From Cellulomonas palmilytica (GTDB lineage Bacteria; Actinomycetota; Actinomycetes; Actinomycetales; Cellulomonadaceae), in NCBI RefSeq assembly GCF_021590045.1, contig NZ_CP062221.1:2108001-2172000 (forward strand): DNA of 64,000 nt, written 5' to 3'. The position numbers were made by a program, and so were the translations under genes. Below are positions 19,627 to 29,797 of the stretch, in pieces; the first letter of the stretch is position 1; each line of letters starts with the position of its first letter. The notes under the pieces are model-generated. The model saw nothing but the letters and a program-made list of their open reading frames with translations, did not search any database and was not told where the DNA came from.

Positions 19627-20472
19627 ATGGCGAACTACTCGCTCCAGGACATCAAGGACCTGCGCGAGAAGACCGGCGCCGGCATGCTCGACGTCAAGAA
19701 GGCGCTCGAGGAGGCGGACGGCGACTCGGCGAAGGCGCTCGAGATCATCCGCGTCAAGGGCCTCAAGGGCGTCGGCAAGCGTGAGGGCCGCGCGGCCTCC
19801 GACGGTCTCGTGGCGGCGCACGTCGGCCCGACGGCCGACGGCGAGGGCCAGACCGGCGTGCTGGTCGAGGTCAACTCGGAGACCGACTTCGTCGCGAAGA
19901 GCGAGGCGTTCATCTCGCTCGCCGACCGCGTCCTGGCCGCTGCCGTGGCCACGGGTGCGCGCGACGCGGACGCGCTGACGGGCGCCGAGCACGAGGGCAC
20001 CACGGTGCAGAACATCGTCGACGAGACGGCCGCCACCCTGGGTGAGCGCGTCGTCGTGCGTCGCCTGGCCCGCGTGGCCGGCGAGCACGTCGAGGTGTAC
20101 CTGCACAAGGTCAACAAGGACCTGCCCCCGCAGGTCGGCGTCCTCGTGGCGACGGACGCGGCGGGCGCCTCGGTGGCGCGCGACATCGCGACGCACATCG
20201 CGGCGTACTCGCCGACGTTCCTCTCGCGTGACGAGGTCCCGGCGGAGACCGTCGAGAACGAGCGCAAGATCGCCGAGGAGACCGCGCGCAACGAGGGCAA
20301 GCCCGAGGGCGCGCTCCCGAAGATCGTCGAGGGTCGCCTGGGCGGGTACTTCAAGGAGACCGTGCTGCTCGACCAGCCGTTCGCCAAGGACCCGAAGAAG
20401 TCGGTCGCCCAGGTGCTGGCCGAGGTCGGCGGCTCGGTGACGGCGTTCGTGCGGTTCCGCGTGGGCGCCTGA
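19627..20472 (+). CDS. tsf: Translation elongation factor Ts
   Basis: Nucleotide-exchange factor for EF-Tu. The N-terminal UBA-like segment and first signature read [19 protein letters not shown], and the second signature is [18 protein letters not shown]. Two core subdomains and a closing FVRFRVGA complete a 281-residue protein of usual size. ATG at 19627 follows GAACGGACACC with a weak ribosome-binding site. A strong hairpin after its stop ends the rpsB-tsf unit. Confidence 0.98.
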   Translation: MANYSLQDIKDLREKTGAGMLDVKKALEEADGDSAKALEIIRVKGLKGVGKREGRAASDGLVAAHVGPTADGEGQTGVLVEVNSETDFVAKSEAFISLADRVLAAAVATGARDADALTGAEHEGTTVQNIVDETAATLGERVVVRRLARVAGEHVEVYLHKVNKDLPPQVGVLVATDAAGASVARDIATHIAAYSPTFLSRDEVPAETVENERKIAEETARNEGKPEGALPKIVEGRLGGYFKETVLLDQPFAKDPKKSVAQVLAEVGGSVTAFVRFRVGA

Positions 20473-20486
20473 CGCACACACCTGAT

Positions 20487-20517
20487 CGGTGGCCCCGGCC
20501 CACGGCCGGGGCCACCG
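20487..20517 (+). terminator. 14-bp hairpin after tsf
   Basis: Bases 20487-20500 and 20504-20517 form a perfect 14-bp stem with a 3-nt loop CAC, 15 nt after the tsf stop. No T-tract follows. Confidence 0.8.
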
Positions 20518-20552
20518 TCATAGGACCACCCCGACAGCCTGCAGGAGGCGCT

Positions 20553-21296
20553 GTGACCCCGGACCCCACCACCGACGAGACGAGCGCCGCCCCGCGGCGG
20601 GTGCTCCTCAAGCTCTCGGGCGAGACGTTCGGGGGTGGCGCGGTCGGCCTCGCGGTCGACGTCATCCGGCGCATCGCCGAGGAGATCGCGGTGGCGGTCC
20701 GGGCGGGCGTGCAGGTCGCGATCGTCGTCGGCGGTGGCAACTTCTTCCGCGGCGCCGAGCTCGCGCAGAACGGCATGGACCGGGCGCGCGCCGACTACAT
20801 GGGCATGCTCGGCACCGTGATGAACTGCCTCGCGCTGCAGGACCTGCTCGAGCAGGCGGGCGTGAGCACGCGCGTGCAGACCGCGATCACGATGGGCCAG
20901 GTCGCGGAGCCGTACATCCCGCTGCGCGCGATCCGGCACCTCGAGAAGGGCCGCGTCGTGATCTTCGGTGCGGGCGCCGGCATGCCGTACTTCTCGACCG
21001 ACACCGTCTGCGTGCAGCGCGCCCTCGAGACGCACTGCCAGGAGGTGCTCATGGGGAAGAACGGCGTCGACGCGGTGTACACCGCGGACCCTCGCAAGGA
21101 CCCCGACGCGAAGCGTCTCGAGCACCTGAGCTACACCGACGCGATCGTGGGCGACCTGGGCGTCATGGACCAGACCGCGCTGTCGATGGCGCGTGACAAC
21201 GACATGCACATGCAGGTCTTCGGCCTCGAGGGCGCGGGCAACGTCACCCGCGTCCTGCGAGGTGAGAAGATCGGCACGACCGTGACCGTCGGCTGA
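20553..21296 (+). CDS. pyrH: UMP kinase
   Basis: Phosphorylates UMP to UDP in pyrimidine synthesis. It belongs to the amino-acid-kinase fold: [13 protein letters not shown] (phosphate loop), [25 protein letters not shown], then [16 protein letters not shown] and [19 protein letters not shown] at 20553 is preceded by AGGAGG at a good distance. The 247-residue protein has a short polar N-terminal extension. frr follows 62 nt later, as in most bacteria. Confidence 0.98.
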   Translation: MTPDPTTDETSAAPRRVLLKLSGETFGGGAVGLAVDVIRRIAEEIAVAVRAGVQVAIVVGGGNFFRGAELAQNGMDRARADYMGMLGTVMNCLALQDLLEQAGVSTRVQTAITMGQVAEPYIPLRAIRHLEKGRVVIFGAGAGMPYFSTDTVCVQRALETHCQEVLMGKNGVDAVYTADPRKDPDAKRLEHLSYTDAIVGDLGVMDQTALSMARDNDMHMQVFGLEGAGNVTRVLRGEKIGTTVTVG

Positions 21297-21358
21297 GCCG
21301 ACGGCCCGTACCGCAGTCCCACCCCGCCACCCGGCACGACCGACACCTAGGAGCACCG

Positions 21359-21916
21359 GTGATCGACGAGACTCTCTTCGAGGCCGAGGAGAAGATGGAC
21401 AAGGCCGTCGAGGTCGCCAAGGACGACTTCGCGACCATCCGGACCGGTCGTGCGAACGCGGCGATGTTCTCGAAGATCTTCGTCGACTACTACGGTGCGC
21501 CCACGCCGCTGCAGCAGCTCGCGTCGTTCAACGTGACCGAGGCGCGCACCATCCTCGTCTCGCCGTTCGACAAGTCGTCGATGGCGGCGGTCGAGAAGGC
21601 GCTGCGCGACTCCGACCTGGGTGTGAACCCGACGAACGACGGCAACGTGATCCGCGTGGTGCTGCCCGCGCTCACGGAGGAGCGTCGGCGCGACTTCGTG
21701 AAGCTCGCGAAGCACAAGGCCGAGGACGCGCGCATCTCGGTGCGCTCGGTGCGCCGCAAGGCCAAGGAGGAGCTGGACCGCATCGTCAAGGACGGTGAGG
21801 CCGGCGAGGACGAGGTCACGCGCGCGGAGAAGGAGCTCGAGGCGCTCACCAAGAAGCACGTCGAGCTCATCGACCACCTGCTCGCGGCCAAGGAGAGCGA
21901 GCTCCTCGAGGTCTGA
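21359..21916 (+). CDS. frr: Ribosome recycling factor
   Basis: Splits post-termination ribosomes together with EF-G. The 185-residue all-family-length protein shows [58 protein letters not shown] and the C-terminal helix [24 protein letters not shown] at 21359 follows CTAGGAGCACC. The stop overlaps the cdsA ATG (TGATG), so frr and cdsA are translationally coupled. Confidence 0.98.
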   Translation: MIDETLFEAEEKMDKAVEVAKDDFATIRTGRANAAMFSKIFVDYYGAPTPLQQLASFNVTEARTILVSPFDKSSMAAVEKALRDSDLGVNPTNDGNVIRVVLPALTEERRRDFVKLAKHKAEDARISVRSVRRKAKEELDRIVKDGEAGEDEVTRAEKELEALTKKHVELIDHLLAAKESELLEV

Positions 21917-22764
21917 TGACGCAGCTCGCAGCCCCCCGCTCGACGAAGCCGGGTCGCGACCTCCCGGTCGCGATCACGGTCGGCGTCGGCCTCCTCGTCG
22001 TGGTGGTCGTGTCCTTGTTCATCCGCAAGGAGGCGTTCGTCGCGCTCGCCGTGCTCGTGGTGTGCGCGGGTCTGTGGGAGCTCGCGCAGGCGTTCGCGCG
22101 CCGCGCGATCCACCTGCCGCTCCTGCCGCTGCTCGTCGGCGCGGTCGGCATCCTCGTCTCGGCGTACACCGCGGGCGCCGAGGCGCTGTTCGTCTCGTTC
22201 ATGCTGACCGTCGGCGGCGTCATGGTGTGGCGCGTGCTCGACGGCAGCGGGTCGCGCGCGCTGCGCGACATCATCGGCGGCGCGTTCGCGGCGGCGTACC
22301 TGCCGTTCCTCGCCGGCTTCGTGATGCTCATGCTCGCGGAGAGCGACGGGCCCTCGCGCGTCCTGGTGTTCATCCTGCTCGTCGTCGCGAGCGACACGGG
22401 CGGGTTCGCGGTCGGCGTGCTGCTCGGCCGGCACCCGCTCGCACCGTCGGTGAGCCCGAAGAAGTCCTGGGAGGGGCTCGCGGGCTCGGTCGTCCTCGCG
22501 TGCGTCGTGGGCGTCGTGAGCATCCAGGTGGCGTTCGAGGGCGAGCCGCTGGTCGGCGTGTTCCTCGGGCTGTCGACCGTGGTGTCGGCGACGCTCGGCG
22601 ACCTGGCGGAGTCGATGCTCAAGCGCGACCTCGAGCTCAAGGACATGGGCCGCCTCGTCCCGGGTCACGGCGGGGTCCTCGACCGCCTCGACTCGCTCCT
22701 GCTGACGGCGCCCGCCGTCTACCTCATCCTGACGATGCTCCAGCCGCCGCCCGTGCTGTTCTGA
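21916..22764 (+). CDS. cdsA: Phosphatidate cytidylyltransferase
   Basis: Integral membrane enzyme making CDP-diacylglycerol from phosphatidate and CTP, the precursor of all glycerophospholipids. The 282-residue protein has about eight hydrophobic segments. It carries the diagnostic [17 protein letters not shown] and the C-terminal CdsA signature [19 protein letters not shown] followed by VLDRLDSLL. It lies directly after frr with overlapping codons and 29 nt before rlmN. Confidence 0.96.
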   Translation: MTQLAAPRSTKPGRDLPVAITVGVGLLVVVVVSLFIRKEAFVALAVLVVCAGLWELAQAFARRAIHLPLLPLLVGAVGILVSAYTAGAEALFVSFMLTVGGVMVWRVLDGSGSRALRDIIGGAFAAAYLPFLAGFVMLMLAESDGPSRVLVFILLVVASDTGGFAVGVLLGRHPLAPSVSPKKSWEGLAGSVVLACVVGVVSIQVAFEGEPLVGVFLGLSTVVSATLGDLAESMLKRDLELKDMGRLVPGHGGVLDRLDSLLLTAPAVYLILTMLQPPPVLF

Positions 22765-22793
22765 GCACCGCCCTCTCGTCCCGGAGTACCCCC

Positions 22794-23921
22794 GTGCCTG
22801 CCACCCCCGTCCGCCTTGACCTCTCGTCGCCCGTGCGCGGGCCGCGCGGCAAGCCGCCGCGCCACTTCGTCGACCTCACGCCCGACGAGCGTGTCGCGGC
22901 CGTCACGGCCCTCGGCGAGAAGCCGTTCCGTGCCAAGCAGCTCGCGACGCACTACTTCACGCACCTGACGGCGGACGCGGACGCGATGACGGACCTGCCC
23001 GCCGCGAGCCGCGAGAAGCTGGTCGAGGACCTGTTCCCGACGCTGCTCACGAAGGCGCGCACGCAGACGGCCGACGGCGGCACGACGGTCAAGACGCTGT
23101 GGCACCTGTTCGACCACGCGAAGGTCGAGTCGGTCCTCATGCGGTACTCGAACCGCACGACCCTGTGCATCTCGAGCCAGGCGGGCTGCGGTCTCGCGTG
23201 CGCGTTCTGCGCGACGGGCCAGATGGGCCTGACACGCAACCTGTCGACGGCGGAGATCGTCGAGCAGGTGCGCGAGGCGGCGCGCTCGCTGCAGGCGGGC
23301 GAGGTCCCGGGCGGCCCGACGCGCCTGTCGAACGTCGTGTTCATGGGCATGGGGGAGCCGCTCGCCAACTACAAGGCGATCATGGCGACGGTCCGCACGC
23401 TCGTCGCGCCCGCGCCCGAGGGTCTGGGGCTGTCGGCGCGCAACGTCACGGTGTCGACGGTCGGCATGGTCCCGGCGATGCGCAAGCTCGCCGACGAGGG
23501 CATCCCGGTGACGCTCGCGCTGTCGCTGCACGCGCCGGACGACGAGCTGCGCAGCGAGCTCGTGCCGGTCAACACGCGCTGGGACGTCGACGAGGCGCTG
23601 GACGCCGCGTACCACTACTTCGAGGTCACCGGCCGCCGGGTGTCGATCGAGTACGCCCTGATCAGGGACATCAACGACCACGCGTGGCGCGCGGACCTGC
23701 TGGGCGAGAAGCTCAACGCGCGCGGCAGGGGCTGGGTGCACTGCAACCCGATCCCGCTCAACCCGGTGCCGAACTCGAAGTGGACGGCGAGCGATCCCCG
23801 GGTCGAGCAGGAGTTCGTGGCACGCTTGCGTGCGCACGGGATCCCGACGACCATCCGGGACACCCGTGGCAGCGACATCGACGGTGCGTGCGGCCAGCTC
23901 GCCGCGGAGGAGGACGAGTGA
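22794..23921 (+). CDS. rlmN: Dual-specificity RNA methyltransferase RlmN
   Basis: Radical-SAM enzyme forming m2A2503 in 23S rRNA and m2A37 in tRNA. The N-terminal accessory domain includes [15 protein letters not shown]. The CxxxCxxC cluster motif appears as [15 protein letters not shown] near residue 132, followed by [29 protein letters not shown] and [13 protein letters not shown]. The conserved C-terminal Cys is in [13 protein letters not shown] at 22794 gives 375 residues. The stop overlaps the next gene's GTG. Confidence 0.97.
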   Translation: MPATPVRLDLSSPVRGPRGKPPRHFVDLTPDERVAAVTALGEKPFRAKQLATHYFTHLTADADAMTDLPAASREKLVEDLFPTLLTKARTQTADGGTTVKTLWHLFDHAKVESVLMRYSNRTTLCISSQAGCGLACAFCATGQMGLTRNLSTAEIVEQVREAARSLQAGEVPGGPTRLSNVVFMGMGEPLANYKAIMATVRTLVAPAPEGLGLSARNVTVSTVGMVPAMRKLADEGIPVTLALSLHAPDDELRSELVPVNTRWDVDEALDAAYHYFEVTGRRVSIEYALIRDINDHAWRADLLGEKLNARGRGWVHCNPIPLNPVPNSKWTASDPRVEQEFVARLRAHGIPTTIRDTRGSDIDGACGQLAAEEDE

Positions 23922-24472
23922 GCGACGGGATGTTCCGGACCGTGTCGCGTCTACGTTCCGGGTACGACCCTGACGAGGTCGACGAGTTCTTCGACCACGC
24001 CCGACAGCTCTACGAGCAGGGTCCGGGCACGGCGCTGTCCGCGAAGGACGTGCGGCGGGTCGGCTTCGAGATGGTGCGCGGCGGGTACGCGACGGCCGCG
24101 GTCGACGCGGCGCTCGACCGCCTGGAGTCGGCGTTCGTCGCGCGGGCGCGTGCCGAGTACGTCGCGCAGCACGGCCAGCAGGCGTGGATGGGCCAGCTCG
24201 GCGAGCAGGCGCGCACGCTGTACGGCCGCCTGGGCCGGCCCGACGGGGACCGGTTCGCGCCGCCCGAGGGCCGCGAGCAGGGCTACGAGCCGGCCGACGT
24301 CGACGAGCTGTGCCACCGGCTGGTGGCGTACTTCGACCGCGGCGTCCCGCTGACCTCGGGCGAGGTGCGCTCGGCGACGTTCCGGCGTCGCAAGGGCCGT
24401 GACGCGTACGGCGAGCCGGCGGTCGACGCGTTCATGGCGCGCGCGGTCGAGGTCCTGCTCGGCGTCGAGTGA
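23918..24472 (+). CDS. DivIVA-domain-like protein
   Basis: A 184-residue cytoplasmic protein that overlaps rlmN by GTGA. It contains two DivIVA-like motifs: [20 protein letters not shown] at the start and [22 protein letters not shown] near residue 122. Each carries the GY.P.EVD pattern used by DivIVA/Wag31 family proteins. Unlike true DivIVA it lacks a long coiled coil. It resembles the DivIVA-domain proteins often found between rlmN and dxr in Actinobacteria. A role at the cell pole or division site is a guess. Confidence 0.75.
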   Translation: MSDGMFRTVSRLRSGYDPDEVDEFFDHARQLYEQGPGTALSAKDVRRVGFEMVRGGYATAAVDAALDRLESAFVARARAEYVAQHGQQAWMGQLGEQARTLYGRLGRPDGDRFAPPEGREQGYEPADVDELCHRLVAYFDRGVPLTSGEVRSATFRRRKGRDAYGEPAVDAFMARAVEVLLGVE

Positions 24473-24485
24473 CGGTCGGGCGACC

Positions 24486-25655
24486 ATGACGAGGACCGTG
24501 TGCCTGCTGGGCTCGACGGGCTCGATCGGGACGCAGGCGCTCGACGTCGTGGCCCGGCACCCCGACCGGTTCACGGTCGCGGGTCTGGCGGCGGGCGGCG
24601 GCGACCCCGCCGCGCTCGCGGCGCAGGCGGCGCGGTTCGGCGTCCCGGTCGTCGCGGTCGCCGACGCGTCGGCGGTGCCGGCGGTGCGCGAGGCGCTCGT
24701 GGCCGCGGGGGCGCCCGGTGTCGAGGTCCTCGCGGGCCCCGATGCGGCCGAGCAGCTCGCGGGCGGTGGCGCGGACGTCGTCCTCAACGGGATCACGGGC
24801 TCGGTGGGTCTGCGCCCGACGCTCGCGGCGCTGCGCGCGGGCAGCACGCTCGCGCTCGCCAACAAGGAGTCCCTCGTGGTGGGCGGCGCTCTCGTGCACG
24901 CCGCGGCGGTGCGGCCCGACCAGGTCGTGCCCGTGGACTCGGAGCACTCGGCGATCGCGCAGGCGCTGCGCTCCGGTGCGCGTCCCGAGGTCGCGCGGCT
25001 GGTCCTCACCGCGTCGGGCGGGCCGTTCCGCGGATGGAGCGCCGACGACGTCAAGGTGGTGACGCCGCAGCAGGCGCTCGCGCACCCGACGTGGGCGATG
25101 GGCCCCGTGGTGACGATCAACTCCGCGACCCTGATGAACAAGGGCCTCGAGCTGATCGAGGCGCACCTGCTGTTCGACGTGCCGGTGGACCGGATCGACG
25201 TCGTCGTGCACCCGCAGTCGGTCGTGCACTCGATGGTGCAGTTCGTCGACGGCTCGACGATCGCGCAGGCCTCTCCGCCCGACATGCGCCTGCCGATCGC
25301 TCTGGGGCTGTCGTGGCCGGACCGGCTCGACGACGTCGCGGCGGCGTGCGACTGGTCGAGCCCGACGGCGTGGACGTTCGAGCCGCTCGACGAGGAGCTG
25401 TTCGGCGCCGTGCGGCTCGCGCGGCACGCGGTGGCCGCGTCCGCGACGCACCCGGCGGTCTACAACGCCGCGAACGAGCAGTGCGTCGCGGCGTTCCTCG
25501 CGGGTCGGATCGGCTTCCTCGACATCGTCTCCACGGTGGAGCGGGTCGTCGACGAGCACGACGGGACGCGTGCTGCGGACCTGACGCTCGACGTCGTGCT
25601 GGACGCGGAGCGCTGGGCGCGGGCGCGCGCCGACGAGATCCTCGCGCGCGTCTGA
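24486..25655 (+). CDS. dxr: 1-deoxy-D-xylulose-5-phosphate reductoisomerase
   Basis: Second step of the MEP isoprenoid pathway: NADPH-dependent conversion of DXP to MEP. The NADPH-binding [14 protein letters not shown] is at the N-terminus. Active-site segments are [56 protein letters not shown] and the C-terminal [15 protein letters not shown] at 24486 is chosen because it starts exactly at the Rossmann motif. The 389-residue length is normal. With ispG downstream it supplies the pathway, but a minus-strand gene separates it from rseP. Confidence 0.97.
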   Translation: MTRTVCLLGSTGSIGTQALDVVARHPDRFTVAGLAAGGGDPAALAAQAARFGVPVVAVADASAVPAVREALVAAGAPGVEVLAGPDAAEQLAGGGADVVLNGITGSVGLRPTLAALRAGSTLALANKESLVVGGALVHAAAVRPDQVVPVDSEHSAIAQALRSGARPEVARLVLTASGGPFRGWSADDVKVVTPQQALAHPTWAMGPVVTINSATLMNKGLELIEAHLLFDVPVDRIDVVVHPQSVVHSMVQFVDGSTIAQASPPDMRLPIALGLSWPDRLDDVAAACDWSSPTAWTFEPLDEELFGAVRLARHAVAASATHPAVYNAANEQCVAAFLAGRIGFLDIVSTVERVVDEHDGTRAADLTLDVVLDAERWARARADEILARV

Positions 25656-25719
25656 CGCGCGGCCCGCACCGCCCGGGCGACCGGGCCACCGGACGAACGG
25701 GCGACCGGGCGAACGAGGG

Positions 25720-26892
25720 TCAGCCGCGCCGCACCCACGGTGCGCGGGTGAGCGCCGACTGCGTGCCGGTGACGAGCTCGGCGAGCGTCCGCCCCGCGAC
25801 GTTGGCCGCGGCCGGGCCCGTCCCGCCGCTGCGTGCCCACGCGTGGTCGTCGACCAGCCCCACGGACGGGAGCGCGCCGGGCTCCGCGAGCGGGCGCTGC
25901 CACGCGTGCGTCACGGGTGCGTCCGCGAGCACGGGCACCAGCGTGACGAGGTCGGCGTGCAGCGCGTCCGACGAGCGCGCCGCGGCCCGCACGGGCCGGG
26001 TGCGTCCGGCGGCGGGGGCACGGCCCGCGACGAGCCGCCCGGAGGCCTCCCGCACGACGCGCAGCCCGTCGGTGTGCGCGAGGACCTCGCCGCGTGCGAG
26101 CCCGACCTGCTCCCAGACGGCCTCGGGCAGGGGAGCGGTGGCGAGCGCCGCGGCGGTCCGCCTGGTCCCGTGCGGGCGCGTGTCGACGACCGTCGCCGCG
26201 CGCACGGTGCCGTGGGTCGTCACCGCCGCGCCCGCGCTGAGCCGGGCGACGTCGGTGCGGTCGACGACGCGCGCACCGCGGGACAGGACGGCGTCGCGCA
26301 GCCCGCGCGCGAGGGCGCCGGGGTCGAGCCGTGCGGCCTCGGGCGACCAGGTGCCGCCGACGGCACCCTCCAGGCGCACGTGCTCGGCGAGCGCCGCTCC
26401 GCCCAGCACGTGCGTCTCGTCGCCCCACCGCGTCGCGGCGGCGGCCTGGCGCGCGAGCCGGGCGAACGCGTGGTCGTCGCCGGCGACGACGAGCTCGCCC
26501 CCGAACCGGAAGCCGCACTCGACCTCCTCGACGGCGGCGACGCCGCCCACCTCGACGACCGCGTCCCGCAGCGCGGCCCGCGCGTCGCGCGCGGCGGCCT
26601 CGCCGTAGCGCTCCGCGATGCCGTCCGCGTCGAGCCCCACGCGCGCGGAGCACGCGCCGATCCCGCGCTCGTCCTGGCCGCTCGCGCCGGACTCGACGAG
26701 CAGCACGTCGAGCGCGGGGTCGGCCTCGAGCAGGTAGTACGCGGCCCACAGGCCGGTGAGCCCGGCGCCCACGACGAGCACGTCGCACGTCGTGTCGCCG
26801 TCGAGCGCGGGCCGGGGTGCGGCCGACTCGTCGGCCCACGGCGCGGGGTCGTCGGGCGAGTCGATCGGGCGGCGCAGCGCACGCAGGTCCAT
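25720..26892 (-). CDS. FAD-dependent oxidoreductase, DAO family
   Basis: A 390-residue flavoprotein of the D-amino-acid-oxidase/glycine-oxidase superfamily. The dinucleotide-binding motif VLVVGAGLTGLWAAYYLLEAD with LLVESGASGQ sits near residue 38. A C-terminal FAD contact is seen in DDHAWARSGGTGPAAANVAGR. The region GFRFGGELVVAGDDHAFARL is typical of the family's substrate domain. The specific amine or amino-acid substrate is unknown. It is transcribed against dxr and rseP, which are usually adjacent in Actinobacteria, so it appears inserted. A CAGCAT element 6 nt before its ATG (minus strand) could drive a leaderless mRNA. Confidence 0.85.
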   Translation of the reverse strand: MDLRALRRPIDSPDDPAPWADESAAPRPALDGDTTCDVLVVGAGLTGLWAAYYLLEADPALDVLLVESGASGQDERGIGACSARVGLDADGIAERYGEAAARDARAALRDAVVEVGGVAAVEEVECGFRFGGELVVAGDDHAFARLARQAAAATRWGDETHVLGGAALAEHVRLEGAVGGTWSPEAARLDPGALARGLRDAVLSRGARVVDRTDVARLSAGAAVTTHGTVRAATVVDTRPHGTRRTAAALATAPLPEAVWEQVGLARGEVLAHTDGLRVVREASGRLVAGRAPAAGRTRPVRAAARSSDALHADLVTLVPVLADAPVTHAWQRPLAEPGALPSVGLVDDHAWARSGGTGPAAANVAGRTLAELVTGTQSALTRAPWVRRG

Positions 26893-27028
26893 CCGCCGAT
26901 GCTGGCCCCGCGGCCCCGCGCGGACAACTCGCCACGCAGGACGTGGCGGCGGCACGTCGGCACAGGTTCTCGGGGGATGATGGGCCGGCCGGGACCCGTG
27001 GGGGTGCTCGGGGCTGAAGGAGGCTGGT

Positions 27029-28348
27029 GTGGCGTACCTGCTCGGCGTGCTCATCGCGCTGGTCGTGCTGCTCGGGTCGATCGCGCTGCACGAGGTGGGG
27101 CACATGGTGCCCGCGAAGCGCTTCGGTGTGCGCGTGAGCCACTATTTCGTCGGGTTCGGGCCGACGCTGTGGTCGCGCACGCGCGGCGAGACGGAGTACG
27201 GCGTCAAGGCGATCCCGCTGGGCGGCTTCGTGCGGCTCGTCGGCATGTACGCGCCTGCCGAGGCCGTGGGCAACCCGCCCGCGCGCACGTGGGTGGGGCG
27301 GCTGGCCGCGGACGCGCGGGACGCGAGCGCCGCGGAGATCCACCCCGGTGAGGACCACCGCGCGTTCTACCGGCTGTCGACGCCGAAGAAGCTCGTAGTG
27401 ATGCTCGGCGGCCCCGTGATGAACCTGCTGATCGCGTTCGTCCTGCTCGCGATCGTGCTCATGGGCTTCGGCGTCCCGGTGACCTCGACGACCCTCGACT
27501 CCGTCTCGCAGTGCGTGATCCCTGCGGGCGCCGAGGCGGACCGCGCGTGCACCGACGCCGACCCGGCCGCGCCGGGGGCGGCCGCGGGCCTGCAGCCGGG
27601 GGACACCGTGCTGAGCTGGGCCGGCACACCGGTCTCGTCGTGGGACGAGCTCTCGACGCTCATCCGTGCGACGGGTGCCGAGCCCACGGACGTCGTCGTC
27701 GAGCGCGACGGCGCCCGGCTCGACCTGAGCGTCACGCCCGTCGTCGCGCAGCGACCGGCGTACGACGAGGACGGCGCGCCCGTGCACGACGAGGACGGCG
27801 AGCTCGTCACGGTGCCCGTCGGCTTCGTCGGCGTGTCGCCGACCGTCGAGTACCGGTCGGCGACGCTCGCGCAGGTGCCCGAGGAGGTCGCGAACCGCAC
27901 CTGGCAGACGGTGTCGGTCGTCGCGACGTTGCCGGCGCGCGTCGTCGACCTCGTCGCCACGACGTTCGGCGACGGCGAGCGCGGCGCGGACTCGATCGTC
28001 GGGATCGTCGGCGTCGGACGGCTCGCGGGCGAGGTCGCGTCCGTCCAGGGTGAGGGCATCGACTGGGGGGTGCGCCTGGCGATGCTCCTCGAGATGCTCG
28101 CGACGCTGAACATCGCGCTGTTCGTGTTCAACCTGATCCCGCTGCCGCCGCTCGACGGCGGGCACGTCGCAGCCGCGCTGTGGGAGGGCGGCAGGCGGCA
28201 GGTCGCGCGCCTGCGACGGCTGCCGCGACCCGGCCCGTTCGACTCGGCGAAGCTGGTCCCGCTCGCGTACTCGGTGTTCGTGGTGCTCGGCGCGATGGGC
28301 GTGCTGCTGATCTACGCGGACATCGTCGACCCGGTCACGATCACCTGA
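27029..28348 (+). CDS. rseP: Site-2 intramembrane metalloprotease (M50, RseP/Rip1-like)
   Basis: Membrane-embedded zinc protease that cuts anti-sigma factors and other membrane proteins within the bilayer. The first transmembrane segment contains the zinc motif [15 protein letters not shown] (HExxH, residues 21-25), followed by [10 protein letters not shown] and [18 protein letters not shown] domain spans roughly residues 170-240 ([17 protein letters not shown]). The third zinc ligand lies in [18 protein letters not shown] near residue 375. The protein is 439 residues. GTG at 27029 follows AAGGAGG. Confidence 0.94.
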   Translation: MAYLLGVLIALVVLLGSIALHEVGHMVPAKRFGVRVSHYFVGFGPTLWSRTRGETEYGVKAIPLGGFVRLVGMYAPAEAVGNPPARTWVGRLAADARDASAAEIHPGEDHRAFYRLSTPKKLVVMLGGPVMNLLIAFVLLAIVLMGFGVPVTSTTLDSVSQCVIPAGAEADRACTDADPAAPGAAAGLQPGDTVLSWAGTPVSSWDELSTLIRATGAEPTDVVVERDGARLDLSVTPVVAQRPAYDEDGAPVHDEDGELVTVPVGFVGVSPTVEYRSATLAQVPEEVANRTWQTVSVVATLPARVVDLVATTFGDGERGADSIVGIVGVGRLAGEVASVQGEGIDWGVRLAMLLEMLATLNIALFVFNLIPLPPLDGGHVAAALWEGGRRQVARLRRLPRPGPFDSAKLVPLAYSVFVVLGAMGVLLIYADIVDPVTIT

Positions 28349-28383
28349 GCCCCGCCCGCCCGGCGGCCTGCGGCGCGCGTGCG

Positions 28384-28442
28384 GTGCGGCTCGTCGTGCG
28401 CTCGTCGTGCGCTCGTCGTGCGGCTGTCGTGCGGTCGTCGTG
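28384..28442. repeat. 11-12 bp tandem repeats between rseP and ispG
   Basis: Five consecutive variants of GTGCGCTCGTC (11-12 bp, forms GTGCGGCTCGTC, GTGCGCTCGTC, GTGCGGCTGTC, GTGCGGTCGTC) run from 28384 to about 28442. They fill half of the gap upstream of the ispG promoter. Confidence 0.85.
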
Positions 28443-28496
28443 TGCACGATCGGCCACCGTGCGGCTCGTCACGCCGGATGGTGCGGCGGTAGGTGG

Positions 28497-28502
28497 GATG
28501 AT
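28497..28502 (+). promoter_or_regulatory. Candidate -10 box of a leaderless ispG mRNA
   Basis: GATGAT ends 6 nt before the GTG start at 28509, the spacing expected when transcription begins at the start codon. No ribosome-binding site is visible. Confidence 0.5.
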
Positions 28503-28508
28503 GGCCCG

Positions 28509-29666
28509 GTGAGCGTTCCGATCTCCCTGGGTATGCCCGAGGCACCCGCACCGGTCCTGGCGCCGCGGCGCCCCTCCCGCAAGATCCGAGTCGGGAAGGT
28601 CGAGGTCGGCGGCGACGCCCCGGTGAGCGTGCAGTCGATGACGACGACGCTGACCGCGGACGTGAACTCCACGCTGCAGCAGATCGCCGAGCTCACGGCG
28701 TCCGGGTGCGACATCGTGCGCGTCGCGGTGCCGAGCCAGGACGACGCGGACGCGCTGCCCGCGATCGCGCGCAAGTCGCAGATCCCGGTGATCGCCGACA
28801 TCCACTTCCAGCCGAAGTACGTGTTCGCGGCGATCGACGCGGGCTGCGCCGCGGTGCGCGTGAACCCCGGCAACATCCGCAAGTTCGACGACCAGGTCGG
28901 CGCGATCGCGAGGGCCGCGGCGGACGCGGGCGTGAGCCTGCGCATCGGCGTCAACGCCGGCTCGCTCGACCCGCGGCTGCTCGCGAAGTACGGCAAGGCG
29001 ACGCCCGAGGCGCTCGTGGAGTCGGCCGTGTGGGAGGCGTCGCTGTTCGAGGAGCACGACTTCCACGACTTCAAGATCTCGGTCAAGCACAACGACCCGG
29101 TGGTCATGGTGCGCGCCTACGAGCTGCTCGCCGAGCGCGGCGACTGGCCGCTGCACCTCGGGGTGACCGAGGCCGGGCCCGCGTTCCAGGGGACGATCAA
29201 GTCCGCGACCGCGTTCGGCGCGCTGCTGAGCAAGGGCATCGGCGACACGATCCGCGTCTCGCTGTCCGCGCCGCCCGTCGAGGAGGTCAAGGTCGGGATC
29301 CAGATCCTGCAGTCGCTGAACCTGCGGCCTCGCAAGCTCGAGATCGTGTCCTGCCCGTCGTGCGGTCGCGCGCAGGTGGACGTCTACTCGCTCGCGGAGC
29401 GGGTCACGGCGGGCCTCGAGGGCCTCGAGGTGCCGCTGCGCGTCGCCGTGATGGGCTGCGTCGTCAACGGCCCCGGTGAGGCGCGCGAGGCGGACCTGGG
29501 CGTCGCGTCCGGCAACGGCAAGGGGCAGATCTTCGTCAAGGGCGAGGTCGTCAAGACCGTCCCGGAGTCGAAGATCGTGGAGACCCTCATCGAGGAGGCG
29601 ATGCGCATCGCCGAGACGATGGAGCCGAGCGAAGGCGGGACCAGCCCGGTCGTCACCGTCGGCTGA
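28509..29666 (+). CDS. ispG: 4-hydroxy-3-methylbut-2-enyl diphosphate synthase
   Basis: Iron-sulfur enzyme converting MEcPP to HMBPP, the penultimate MEP-pathway step. The TIM-barrel start is [20 protein letters not shown], followed by [19 protein letters not shown] and [13 protein letters not shown]. The [4Fe-4S] cysteines lie in [11 protein letters not shown] near residue 281 and [15 protein letters not shown] near residue 316. GTG at 28509 gives 385 residues, the usual actinobacterial size, and matches a leaderless promoter pattern. It follows rseP as in related genomes. Confidence 0.97.
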   Translation: MSVPISLGMPEAPAPVLAPRRPSRKIRVGKVEVGGDAPVSVQSMTTTLTADVNSTLQQIAELTASGCDIVRVAVPSQDDADALPAIARKSQIPVIADIHFQPKYVFAAIDAGCAAVRVNPGNIRKFDDQVGAIARAAADAGVSLRIGVNAGSLDPRLLAKYGKATPEALVESAVWEASLFEEHDFHDFKISVKHNDPVVMVRAYELLAERGDWPLHLGVTEAGPAFQGTIKSATAFGALLSKGIGDTIRVSLSAPPVEEVKVGIQILQSLNLRPRKLEIVSCPSCGRAQVDVYSLAERVTAGLEGLEVPLRVAVMGCVVNGPGEAREADLGVASGNGKGQIFVKGEVVKTVPESKIVETLIEEAMRIAETMEPSEGGTSPVVTVG

Positions 29667-29700
29667 GGGTGGCGAGCCGTCGACCCGACGCCGCCGAGAC

Positions 29701-29726
29701 CCGTGCCGGCGCGAGCGCCGGCACGG
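29701..29726 (+). terminator. 11-bp hairpin after ispG
   Basis: CCGTGCCGGCG at 29701-29711 pairs perfectly with CGCCGGCACGG at 29716-29726 around the loop CGAG, 34 nt after the ispG stop. No T-tract follows. Confidence 0.7.
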
Positions 29727-29785
29727 TCGGTGACACGAGTGCAGACCGGCCGCGAGTCCCGGACGCAGCACCCGTGAGCGTGAGG

Positions 29786-29791
29786 CACAAT
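29786..29791 (+). promoter_or_regulatory. Candidate -10 box of a leaderless acetyltransferase mRNA
   Basis: CACAAT is followed by 6 nt and then the ATG at 29798, and no ribosome-binding site is visible. The proS start shows the same TCGCCTCATG context. Confidence 0.45.
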
Positions 29792-29797
29792 CGCCTC

